Of a DNA stretch of 64,000 nucleotides, positions 49,808-59,700 are shown piece after piece. This stretch comes from Caulochytrium protostelioides. Its lineage: Eukaryota; Chytridiomycota; Caulochytriomycetes; Caulochytriales; Caulochytriaceae. The translations under genes were made by a program, and so were the position numbers. The DNA lies in contig ML014155.1 in assembly GCA_003615045.1 (NCBI GenBank), positions 62,001 to 126,000 of the forward strand. Reading direction: 5' to 3'. Position 1 is the stretch's first letter. Each line of letters opens with the position of its first letter. The notes beneath the pieces are model-generated. The model saw nothing but the letters and a program-made list of their open reading frames with translations, searched no databases and was not told the origin of the DNA.

Positions 49808-51367
49808 AGTATGCGGGACAATTTAATGGGGTCCCCCTGCCCTCCCTGGTACCCCTAAGGATTATTCCGAGTAGGCCGTCCACATTCGATTTATCGCCGG
49901 ATGCGCTTGCCGAGCATGAGTTGCAACTTGGCTTGCCCGAGGATGTGATGCTGCACAGCGCCGCAGATCTGACAAGCGAGACCAGGCAGCGTCGAATGTT
50001 CAGCGTGACATGAAGATCGCAGTTCACGAACGTGCCGTTGTATCACACCACAGCAGACCTCCGACCACGGCTCCCTTGCGTCGGCTTTGCCCTTGTTTCA
50101 GCATCACATTTGTCTTGGCATAATCGAGTCATGTGGGCCTTGTCGACCCCCGTCAGCTAGGGTCGGGTGGGTACCCGCCTGGGACGCGTGAGATATCGGA
50201 ATGACCGTCATGCCCCCGAGTTGCACCTTTTTCAGGATCAGATTCGTATTGCCACTGTCCCGAGTAACTTCCTAAGGGCCAAGTGTGATTCGTGAATCCC
50301 AAGATCTCAGGCCCCTGAGCCCTTCAACGGCAATCCCTGGTCCCTGGGCTCGTCCCTGACCCTGGCACGAGTCAAACTCGAGCTGTCAAAATCGACTCCT
50401 CATTTGGGGGTGTCTACTGCTGTCGTCTGACGCGCCCGTCAACTGTCTCGCGGGACGGCTGTCCATCTGATGCCATGTTCACCACGCTGGTCGTGGATCA
50501 TGGGCCACATTGCGCTGTTGATCGGGCATAGCATAGCGATGTGTAGCCGTTGAGACGGATAAAAGCGTAAAACGCGAGCTGCTACATAAATATTGTTATC
50601 ACCATACCCAATGAATCTTTGAGCGCAAGCATTTCAGTAAATTTTACCCTACTCGTGGCGACGCTTGTTTGATAGTCTTTTTCGGCGCAATCGGTTTTAC
50701 TACCCTGCTGAAGACTCTTGATCCTTCAATGATGCGCTCGGAGCAGCCATCATGGTTTGGCGTGGGATAGAGAGAAAAAGAATACCCTAACCGAACTCGA
50801 TCTTTGTTCGTAATTGCGGTGCGGCGAGGCGAGGGGACGCTCGCCCAATGATAGCACATGGCCCGGGCGAAATGCCGAGGAACGCCTGGCTTGGCCCCAC
50901 GCCGCGCCGCCCCCGCTTTGGCTGAGAAGCGCGTTCACCGCTTTCAAAGGCGCCATGCGTGCCCCTTACATCGTTGACGTGTGTCGCCGGGACGTCGCAG
51001 CTCCTAAAGTAGAATGTGTCGTGCATCGGCGCATCGTGATGCCGTGCTCCCATCAATCGGTTATACCCAACGCGTCCCCTTGTCCCGCCGGTTCGGCCGG
51101 TTGTGTTCTTTCAACGTGTTCGTGCGGCGAATCTGCCACCTTCCTCACACCCCTCCGGCGACGCGTTCGGCCCGCTCTCCCTCTAACGAATTCCCTATCG
51201 TCGTCCTGCTGCGCTACCCTCGCGTCGACCGCGTCCAGAACGCTGTTATCAGGACCCCCATTAGTCCGATAGGCACTGGAGCTGAGCGATTTTGCGGGTG
51301 ATACGTTGCGATCTCTGTTGATTCCTTTTTCCTAGCCCGCACCCGGGAAGCCCCGCCAGCCGCCACA
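49808..51367. other. Spacer with one decayed nuclease fragment
   Basis: Except for the minus-strand fragment at 49880-50090, no frame has a domain. The part from 50640 to 51367 upstream of cullin-1 should hold its promoter; there is no clear TATA box. Confidence 0.4.
49880..50090 (-). pseudogene. Decayed transposon-nuclease C-terminus, fragment B
   Basis: Read on the minus strand across two frame changes: AVVGGLLWCDTT, then FVNCDLHVTLNIRRCL, then ALCSI, then QAKLQLMLGKRIRR and a stop (TAA at 49891-49893). These correspond in order to fragment A (VVRGMLWYEAT, LVNRDLHVALNIRRCL, ALCRI, GKVIRH). The two frameshifts and the NCDL change of the otherwise invariant NRDL show decay. Family call (TnpB/Fanzor-like) is inferred from order and motif only. 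Confidence 0.5.
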
Positions 51368-53887
51368 ATGGGGGACATCGAGGCCACGTGGGCGATCCTC
51401 CATCCGGGAGTGGACCAGATCCTCAACCGCCTGCTGGATGGCATGTCGTATACCAACTGGATCAACATGTATACGACGGTCTACAATTATTGCGCGATGG
51501 GCTCGACGAGCGGTGGCGCCGAGCACAGCGGCAGCACCTCTACGGCTATGGTTATGGGCGCTCAGCTCTACAAGAACCTGCGGAGTCATCTGAATGCGCA
51601 CTTGAATGATCTTGTTCTTACGGCGCAGCGTGATAACTTGACCGGCGTGAGTCTTCTCCAGTTTTATACGCAGAATTGGAACAGCTACACGACGGCCACG
51701 ACATACCTCAACCACATCTTCCACTACTTGAACCGGCACTGGGTCAAGCGTGAGATCGACGAGGGCCGCAAGGAGGTTTATGACATCTACACGATGAGCC
51801 TCGTCGCATGGCGGAACAACCTGTTCGCCAAGGTCCATCGTCCGGTGTTGAAGGCGTCGCTCAAGCTCATTGAGCAGCAGCGCGACCACAACCACATCGA
51901 TACCGCGCTGATCAAACTGGTAACCGAGAGCTTTGTCAGTCTGGGCATCGATGAATCCATGAGTTCTCGCTCCACGATGGACGTCTACAACCAGTACTTT
52001 GACCAGCCCTTCTTGGAAGCTACTCGCGACTACTACTACGTGGAAAGCCGCCGCTTCCTTGCGACCCACTCTGTTCCTGAATACCTGAAGCATATCGAGT
52101 CGCGTCTCGCTGAGGAATCGGCACGCGTGCAAGTTTATCTCCATCCGCGGACGGCCGGCCCGCTCATCAAAACCTGTGAAGCGACTCTAATCGGTGCCCA
52201 TGTCGGCGTGCTCCAGCCCGAGTTTCAGACACTGCTTGACGGCGAAAGGTTAGACGACTTGTATCGCATGTACAAGATCCTCAGCCGCGTCCCGGGCGGT
52301 CTCAACTCCCTCCGCACCACGTTTGAGGAGCACGTCAAGCGTCAGGGTCTGGCCGCAGTCGAAAAGATCGCCCAGGAAAGCTCAGACGCCGCCGCTTCAG
52401 CCGGCGCCGTGGATGCTGGTGACGCCAATGGCGATGACGACGAAAACGCCGATGACAAGGGTCCGCGTTCGTCAACGGCTTCGGCGCCGCCCACCAAACC
52501 GACAGCAGCTGGGCGCCGCGTCGTTGGTCGCCGCATGGGTGCTGGGGGCGCCGACGTCGTACATGTTGACCCGCGGGTCTACGTTGAAGCGCTGCTGGCG
52601 ATCCACCGCCAGTTCTCCGAGATGGTGCAGACTTGCATGGAGGGTGAACCCGGCTTTGTCGCCGCGCTCGACAAAGCATGCCGCGACTTTGTAAACCGCA
52701 ACGACGTCTGCAAGAGCGGATCTAGTAAGTCACCCGAACTGCTGGCAGCGTTCTGTGACCAGATGCTGCGCAAGTCAAGTAAGACGGAAGCTGGCGAAAT
52801 CGAAGAAACATTGAATCATGTCATGACGGTCTTCAAATACGTCGAAGACAAGGATGTGTTCCAAAAGTTCTACTCGAAGGCTCTAGCCAAACGTCTCGTT
52901 AACGGGCTCTCAGCGAGCGACGATGCCGAGGCGAGCATGATCGCCAAGCTGAAGGAGGCGTGTGGTTTCGAGTATACCAACAAGCTGCAGAAAATGTTCC
53001 AGGACATGGGTCTTTCTAAAGACCTGAACGATGCCTTCCGCGAGCAGGTACGTCAGCACCAGGAAGACCAGATGACGGGCATTGGCGGCAACAGCGATCT
53101 CGTGGACCTTAACATTCTTGTGCTTGGCACGGCATCTTGGCCCTTCACGCCCCCGGTGACCGGCTTCTCCTACCCTGACGATTTGGTCAAGACGTATGAG
53201 CGGTTCTCACGCTTCTTCACGAACAAGCACAGCGGCCGCAAGCTCAACTGGCTCACACACCTGAGCAAAGGCGACTTGAAGACCAACTGCTACAAGCAAA
53301 AGTATACCTTCCTTGTGTCCATGTACCAGATGGCCGTGCTGTTGCAGTACAACAACGGCACCGCCTTCTCGTGGGAAGAACTGATGCAGAGCACCGAGAT
53401 CAGTCCCGACGTGCTCAAAGCTCAGATCGGCAATTTGCTGAAAGCGCGTGTGCTCACGGTGACTTCGGGTGACGCTGATGACGCCGATGCTACATCGACA
53501 CCGTCTGCACCGACGACCGCAGCGAGCCTCCTGCGCGGCCTCGGCGAGCCGGGCTCGACCTATACGCTGAACCTCGACTTCAAGAGCAAAAAGATCCGTG
53601 TCAACCTCAATATGGTCATCCGCAATGAAATGCGCCAGGAAGCCGATGAGACCCACAAGCACGTCGAGGAGGACCGCAAGCACCTGATCCAGGCTGCGAT
53701 CGTGCGAATCATGAAGACTCGTCGTCAGATGAAGTACCAGGACCTGATGAGCGAGGTGCTTACTCAGCTCTCGACGCGGTTCCGTCCAAAGGTGCCCGAC
53801 ATCAAGAAGTGCATCGATATCCTGCTCGAGAAAGAGTACATTGAGCGGCGCGAAGGCGAGAAAGACGTGTTCGCTTACGTCGCTTAG
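51368..53887 (+). CDS. CUL1: Cullin-1, SCF ubiquitin ligase scaffold
   Basis: 839 residues, no intron. The N-terminal cullin repeats open ATWAILHPGVDQILNRLLDG; MSYTNWINMYTTVYNYC is the segment that in Cul1 contacts Skp1. The cullin-homology domain is clear (VFQKFYSKALAKRLVNGLS, then EASMIAKLKEACGFEYTNKLQKMFQDM). The C-terminus carries the winged helix with the NEDD8 site: IVRIMKTRRQMKYQDL, modified lysine predicted at Lys783, and the invariant end KKCIDILLEKEYIERREG followed by FAYVA. The length is close to the usual 760-780 plus a 60-residue acidic/Ala insert near residues 345-400. Cul1 joins Skp1/F-box proteins to Rbx1. Confidence 0.95.
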   Translation: MGDIEATWAILHPGVDQILNRLLDGMSYTNWINMYTTVYNYCAMGSTSGGAEHSGSTSTAMVMGAQLYKNLRSHLNAHLNDLVLTAQRDNLTGVSLLQFYTQNWNSYTTATTYLNHIFHYLNRHWVKREIDEGRKEVYDIYTMSLVAWRNNLFAKVHRPVLKASLKLIEQQRDHNHIDTALIKLVTESFVSLGIDESMSSRSTMDVYNQYFDQPFLEATRDYYYVESRRFLATHSVPEYLKHIESRLAEESARVQVYLHPRTAGPLIKTCEATLIGAHVGVLQPEFQTLLDGERLDDLYRMYKILSRVPGGLNSLRTTFEEHVKRQGLAAVEKIAQESSDAAASAGAVDAGDANGDDDENADDKGPRSSTASAPPTKPTAAGRRVVGRRMGAGGADVVHVDPRVYVEALLAIHRQFSEMVQTCMEGEPGFVAALDKACRDFVNRNDVCKSGSSKSPELLAAFCDQMLRKSSKTEAGEIEETLNHVMTVFKYVEDKDVFQKFYSKALAKRLVNGLSASDDAEASMIAKLKEACGFEYTNKLQKMFQDMGLSKDLNDAFREQVRQHQEDQMTGIGGNSDLVDLNILVLGTASWPFTPPVTGFSYPDDLVKTYERFSRFFTNKHSGRKLNWLTHLSKGDLKTNCYKQKYTFLVSMYQMAVLLQYNNGTAFSWEELMQSTEISPDVLKAQIGNLLKARVLTVTSGDADDADATSTPSAPTTAASLLRGLGEPGSTYTLNLDFKSKKIRVNLNMVIRNEMRQEADETHKHVEEDRKHLIQAAIVRIMKTRRQMKYQDLMSEVLTQLSTRFRPKVPDIKKCIDILLEKEYIERREGEKDVFAYVA

Positions 53888-54314
53888 TTTTGAGCCTTGT
53901 TTAAGCCGGTCACCATCTTTGGGGTGCCGGGTAGGCTGAAGTACACTTCGTGTAATATGGCGCAATGGCGATTGGCAGTCGATGCCTGCTGCGCTCCTGC
54001 CCTCGCCCGCCCGCCCGCTGCTTTGCATGTCGCGTTTTTGAAAAAAATGTCGAATACTGTTGCACCCCGCGTGGTAGTTATGGGCCATACTTATGCACAT
54101 TGATTATGTCGAACGCGTCCTTTAAATTTACGTCCGAGCCAATGAATAATGAATTTTATACCGCTGCCCTGAATGTGTGGGTTGTCGACCTACGAAGTTA
54201 TAGGGTATGTTTTCCCTATTCTCGCCCACAGGCAACACGGGCAATCCTCCCCCGCGAACCCGATGAGTCCCCGAAGAAGGCCCGCTCGTTGATCAGTACT
54301 GAGCATCGGATGGG

Positions 54315-54482
54315 TTCGCCCGCCACCCGTTGCAAGCTGCCCTGCGATACGACTCACGCAGCAGGCCTGACCTGGCGTGACAGCATATATCGGGTGGCGT
54401 TCAGGTCGCGGTTCACAAAACTTGCTGTTATGGGTGAAACTGCCATCACATCAAGCCCCCAGCCACCGCCGCCTTGTATTCC
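54315..54482 (-). pseudogene. Decayed transposon-nuclease C-terminus, fragment C1
   Basis: On the minus strand: AVAGGLM, a stop, W, then SFVNRDLNATRYML, then RPAA with a stop, then in the next frame SRIAGQLATGGGRTHP. It matches fragments A and B position by position, including the spacing between GGL(M/L)W and NRDLN. The premature stop and frameshift show that it is non-functional. It lies directly downstream of fragment C2 in the same direction. Confidence 0.5.
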
Positions 54483-54619
54483 AAGGGTATGAGCCCTTGG
54501 CAGTCCGATGTTGGACTGGCTTGTCCCGGAAGCTCAGGGAGGGGAACCATGTGGCAAGCTTGCGCCGACCGAGGAGGAAGCTATAAGACCAGACTCGTGT
54601 TCCAGACCTAGAGCGGGGA

Positions 54620-54800
54620 TATATTGAGGTATATTGAGTCAAGGCGCTCACCAATCTTCGGTGTTGCCCCCTAGCCCCCCTCCCCTAAGCAGACGCGCAT
54701 TCGTTTCAGTGTCGAATGACTTTGCCGACCTGGGACTACAGTGGGGTTTGCCCGGGAATGCGGCATGCACCTGGGTCGTCCGGCACTCGTCGACCCGGAC
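54620..54800 (-). pseudogene. Decayed transposon-nuclease C-terminus and 3' flank, fragment C2
   Basis: On the minus strand the frame ACRIPGQTPL, stop, SQVGKVIRH, stop matches fragment A (LCRIPGQAPLQSKVGKVIRH). The similarity continues past the stop for about 90 bases: gcgcgtctgc shared, then gcgccttgactcaatatacc against gcgccttgactcaatttacc in fragment A. The NRDL part is missing. Because it ends just upstream of C1, the two look like a tandem or nested pair of insertions. Confidence 0.5.
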
Positions 54801-56105
54801 CGTGCGGAAGCGCTGGGCGCACGCCTGATACGCGCGAGCGAGGATAGTAGCAGATCCTAGATTGTATGGCATTCGATCCCGACCATCGGTAGCGATGCGG
54901 TGGCCCTGCGCATGCCTGAGTTGGAAGATGCCACGGCTGCTGGGCCTTCCCCGTGACTCGTCATCCGTGGGGATGGGAAACGATGATGGGGCCAGGACCC
55001 CGACAGAATGACCACGACTGCTGATTACGATGAACGGGATCGCGCCGTGTCGAATCCAGCGATCCCTCATGAAGATCTGTGAATTGCGTCCGGATGAGCC
55101 TTTGTTTTTCTGCTTTTGCACCGCCGCTCACCCTTCCTACCGACCAAACGACACCACTACGGAACGCACGACGACGCCATATGGGTCGATCACGGATTCA
55201 AACTGACTGACACGAGGAAATTTTGACCTTTGGGTCATCCTGAACCCGAATGGCACCGTTGTGAAGCAGAACGACGTCCAGCATCCTTGCGAAAGCCATG
55301 AGCACACCGGTGGCGGCTCTGGGCCACTCGTTTCGAGCCAGCGCTCTTTGTTCCCTGTCCGAAGAATTGTCATGGATCTCCGCACCACCATCGTCGCAGC
55401 CGTCTCGGCGCATCCGTGTCGCATTCTTTTTTTTTTTCTTGCAGGGTCGCGTTTCCGGGTGTTTTGAACAGCCGCCCATCTCCATCCTGGTCCGGCGGAC
55501 GGCCGTACCATGGGGGCCGCGCGGGCATCGAAATGAGGGTCAGCAACCAAAAAGCGGCGTCGGGAGGCCTGAAACTCACAAGAGCGGGTGCGCTGGGATC
55601 AGCGGCGCGGGCTCGGGCCCTTTCAGCCGGCTGGCCGCCCGGAGCGCCGTCTGGGCGGCCCGATGCTTTCGGTCCGTCCGGCGGACGGCCGTGACCCGGG
55701 CTTGCTCGTGCCGAACGCGGCCACGCCCGCCTATGTGTAGGATGTGGTCGGCGGCGGCGGCGGCGGCGGCGGCGGCGGGTATGGCGTGCCAGCTCGGCAT
55801 TCTAGAATGGCCGCGCCTAGCCCGCAGCCGGGCACGTCGTATCCTCCCACTCCCGGCGCTCTAGGCCTAGCGCGCGAAGGGCGACGCAGCATCCCTTCGT
55901 GCCAGAGACCGCGCCGGGACACGTTGCGCCGAGCCCACCGACGGCCATGGCTGACCAATCGAGAGCGCGAGAGGAAGGCCTGCGAGCGTCGGCGGGCGGA
56001 GGTGTGCTGCGCCCTCAGCGCGGAGGGTGGCCGCCGCCGCCGGCGCACGACCAGCGTAGGACCACGGCGGGAAGGGCGCGGGCCATCGGCCACGTCACGG
56101 GCGCT

Positions 56106-56165
56106 GCCATCGCCGTCGCCATCGCCGTCGCCGTCGCCGTCGCCACCGCCATCGCCATCGCCGCC
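56106..56165. repeat. GCCATC/GCCGTC hexamer-like repeat
   Basis: About ten gccatc or gccgtc units, upstream of the flippase gene. Frames through it encode Ala-Ile-Ala-Val type repeats and are not called. Confidence 0.85.
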
Positions 56166-56724
56166 GGTCCCTTGCCCTGTTCGCGACAACAGCGGCGGGC
56201 GGAGCCGCGCGGGCGCGCTTCCTTACCACTGAGACGGCGCCGCGTGCCCCTGCACTCGCTGTGCATCGGGCGCCCCCACCGGTTCCGGAGAGACGGATCG
56301 GGCGGTCCAGGACAAGACCATGCGAGACCGCCGATTCACGCCGCAGCCCGCCACTCGTTGCTGACTCCGAGAAGCTCCGAGAAGCCATCAGGGTCGTCTC
56401 ACCCGCAAGTGAGAACGCAGAAGAGCGATGGATGTCGTCGAAGTCTAACGCCATCTCGCCAAAGCTATTGATAGAGAGATCCCGATCTCGACGTGGTCAG
56501 ACGCGCCCCGTCTGACTTGTCTGGCCCTGCAGCATCACCGTCGCCACCCCCTCCCTCCCCCCACTTGTAGACCCGTCTCCGTGCCCGTCGATCCGCTGCC
56601 GTGCGACGTCGACCCTGCTTCCGCATTCGTATTTCCATTCATACTGCGCGACCCTTGATCGGACCGCCGCTGGTCGTGTGCGAGCGTGTACCGTCAACGC
56701 CCACGAGCAACAGTTGCTCTTGGC

Positions 56725-59700
56725 ATGACGGCGCCGCCACCTCCGAGGCCGATGGCATTGCCGCGACAGGATGACCCAGCCGCCATGACGGTGCCGAGTA
56801 AGAACGGCGCGCCGCCGTCCGGGCTCGCGACCACGGACGAGGCCGTGGCCGGCGGCGAGACCAAGAAGCGGCCCGTCATGCAACGCTTGAAGCATATGCG
56901 GAAACCCCGCGCTGAGACCACGACCCATTTGGTCGTGCCAAACCCCAGTGCCGCCCATAAAAGGGATAACTACATTCGCACGACGCGCTACACGCTGCTG
57001 TCGTTCCTGCCGCTGAACTTGTACTCGCAGTTCCAGCGCGTGTATAACATCTACTTTCTGCTCGGCGCCATCTCGACCGTCAGCGGCGCCAGCAGTCTGA
57101 CACCCGTCACACAAATCGCGCCGCTCGTGGTCGTCCTCGTCATCTCGGCCGCCAAGGACGCCTTCGAGGATTTCCTGCGGTACCGCGCAGATCGCGAGGC
57201 CAACACGGCCATGATCGACCTGATTAGCTCCAGCGACGGCTCCCGGCCGATGCCACCGCCGCGGGCCCATGGGTCCCCTGGCTTGTCCAGTGGAGCGACG
57301 CGCGCCGAGTCGGTGCCTGATCTGCAGCGCCAGCCCACGCATCGATCGACCGCCTCGACCGCTTCGACCTTCTCGGAGGCCCCTGCGGCCGCTGCGGCGG
57401 TCGACCCGCTAGCCGGCTGCGTGAAGCGCGTGACCCGTGCCCAGCATATTGCCCCCGGCCACATCCTCCTGTTACGGCGTGGCCAGAAGCTGCCTGTGGA
57501 TGCCTTGCTGTTGGCCACGAGCCACGGCGAGGAGGGCACGGCGTTTATCGATACGATGGAGCTAGATGGCGAGACGAACCTGAAGCGCCGCACAGCGCTG
57601 CCGGCGACCGTGGACCTGCTGTCGTGGCAAATCATGGAGAGTACGTTCGAACTCGAGTGCGAGCCGCCCAATGCAAAGCTCGATTCGTTCCAGGGCCGTG
57701 TTATGTTTACCGAAGTCCCGAGCGGCCTCGCGTCGAAGGCTGACGGCGACCGCCTTGTGCCTAATCAGTGGATGCCCGTGTCCGAGAATAACATTGCCCT
57801 GCGCGGCTGCGTGCTTCGCAACACGGAGTGGGTCATTGCCGTCGCCATCTACACGGGCAAGAATACCAAGATTATCCGTAATCTGGCTCGCGCGAGCACC
57901 AAGAAGCCCCGCATGGAGCGTTTGCTGAACCGTATCGTGCTCCTCGCATTCCTGCTGAATATTCTCATCTGGCTTATTTCAGTGCTGCTCGAATGGAACC
58001 ATTGGCGTCACGTGGTGTCCCTGCAGAATGCGCGGCAGGCCACGAACCCGTATGACTATGCCGTAGAGTGGTACATTGGTCCGTATGATACGGCGCAGGG
58101 CTCGCATCTGTGGCAGCAGGTGCTGAGTTTCTTTGCGATTTACACGTACGTGATTCCGATCTCGCTGTTCGTCACGATCGAGGTTGCTCGGCTCTTCCAG
58201 GGCCGCCACATGACGTGGGACAGGAAGATGATGACCCGCATGTCGAATGAGGACGACGGCGAGCCCACGGGCGGCGAGACTCCTGAGCAGCTCGCGGACG
58301 ACCGCTATTATCACGACGTGCCCATGCGTGCCACCAACACGGCGCTGAACGAAGATCTCGGCCGTGTCGACTACATCTTTAGCGACAAGACGGGGACGCT
58401 GACGCAGAACAAGATGAAACTCGCGCACTATGCTGTGGGCCACCGCGACTTTGACGAAATGAAGCAGCCGGGGATCCTCGGTCAGGTCTCGGCAGACGGT
58501 CGTGCGGGGCCGATCTCCGAGCAGGCCCGTCTTTTCCTGATGGCGCTCGGCGTCTGCCACGGCGTGAACCCGTCGCAGCACCCCGCGAAGCCGGACGTGT
58601 TCATCTACGAGTCCCAGAGCCCGGACGAAACGGCGCTGCTGAAGGGCGTGGCTGCCGACGGTCTGCGCCTCGTCACGCGCCGTCGCGATCGTCTGACGCT
58701 GGTCGATGCGCGACCGGGGATGGACCAGGCACGCTACCAAGTCCAGGTGCTGGCCAGCATCCCCTTCTCGTCGGACCGCAAGCGCATGACGGTGCTGGTG
58801 AAAGCGGTCCCGGGCTCGCCCAACACGTTCCTGCATCCTGACAAGTACTACGTGTTCAGCAAGGGTGCCGACAACATTATGCTCGCCCTTTGCCCCGGAA
58901 TCAACCCGCAGGACCGCAAGACCTACCAGGGCCAACTCGAACGCTACAGCGACCAGGGCCTGCGTACCCTGGTCGTCGCCGGAAAAGAGATGAATGAGGA
59001 GCGGGCCAATTTGTTTCTTGAAGTCTGGCGCCATGCCGAGTCCCAGTTCGACGAGTCCCGCGGCCCTTTGCTCGAGCAGGCCGCGAACATCCTCGAGTCA
59101 GACCTGAACGTCCTGGGCCTGACCGCCATCGAGGATAAGCTCCAGGATCGCGTCCCGGACACGATCGCGTTCCTTATCCGCGCCGGCTGTCGCTTCTGGC
59201 TGCTGACGGGCGACAAGCTCGGCACCGCTATCAACATCGGCCGCAGTTCGCGTGTGATTGAGCCCGAAGCGTCGGTGCTGGTGATCGAATCTGGGAGCAA
59301 GGATGATACACTCTCCAAGCTGTGGCGCTTGCTCCAGGGCATCCGTGCGGAGCGCCAGATGCCCGACGAGGGCGCTGTCCCTCCGGAATTGCTGAGCGGC
59401 GTCCGTATCCGGCACTCGGCAAAGCCGCAGTCGTGGTGGTCCCGCCTCCTCCATGGCAAGAAAGCCTCGGGTCGTCCCGAGCTCCCGCCCGACCTCCACC
59501 TTGGCGGGCCCTCCGCGGTGCTCGTGGTGGAGGGTGAGGCCCTCGGTCACATCCTCTCGAACCCCATGGCCCGCCGCCTCTTCTTTGAGTTGAGCTTGTT
59601 CTGCAAGAGCGTCATCTGCTGCCGTGTTAGTCCGCTGCAAAAAGCGCTGGTGGTCCGCCTGGTGCGCGAGTGTGTGAAAGGCGTGACCACGCTGGCGATC

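Larger units (their letters stand above)
53888..56724. other. 2.8 kb spacer with two decayed nuclease fragments, no gene called
   Basis: The zone near 54300-54850 holds two element fragments (C1 and C2, listed separately). From 55000 to 56500 very GC-rich frames exist on both strands, including a GGC run near 55752-55778 and a GCCATC/GCCGTC run at 56106-56165; none has a domain. The flippase promoter should lie in the last few hundred bases. Confidence 0.4.

Noticed and set aside
54648-55121. Minus-strand frame with VDECRTTQVH, resembling the RuvC-II glutamate motif of TnpB/Fanzor
   Set aside because: The alignment to fragment A runs through a different frame (CRIPGQTPL), so the VDEC reading is coincidence and I do not use it as evidence.
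56106-56165. Regular hexamer array that could suggest a CRISPR-like or minisatellite array
   Set aside because: There are no unique spacers and the units are 6 bases; simple coding-type triplet drift in eukaryotic DNA.
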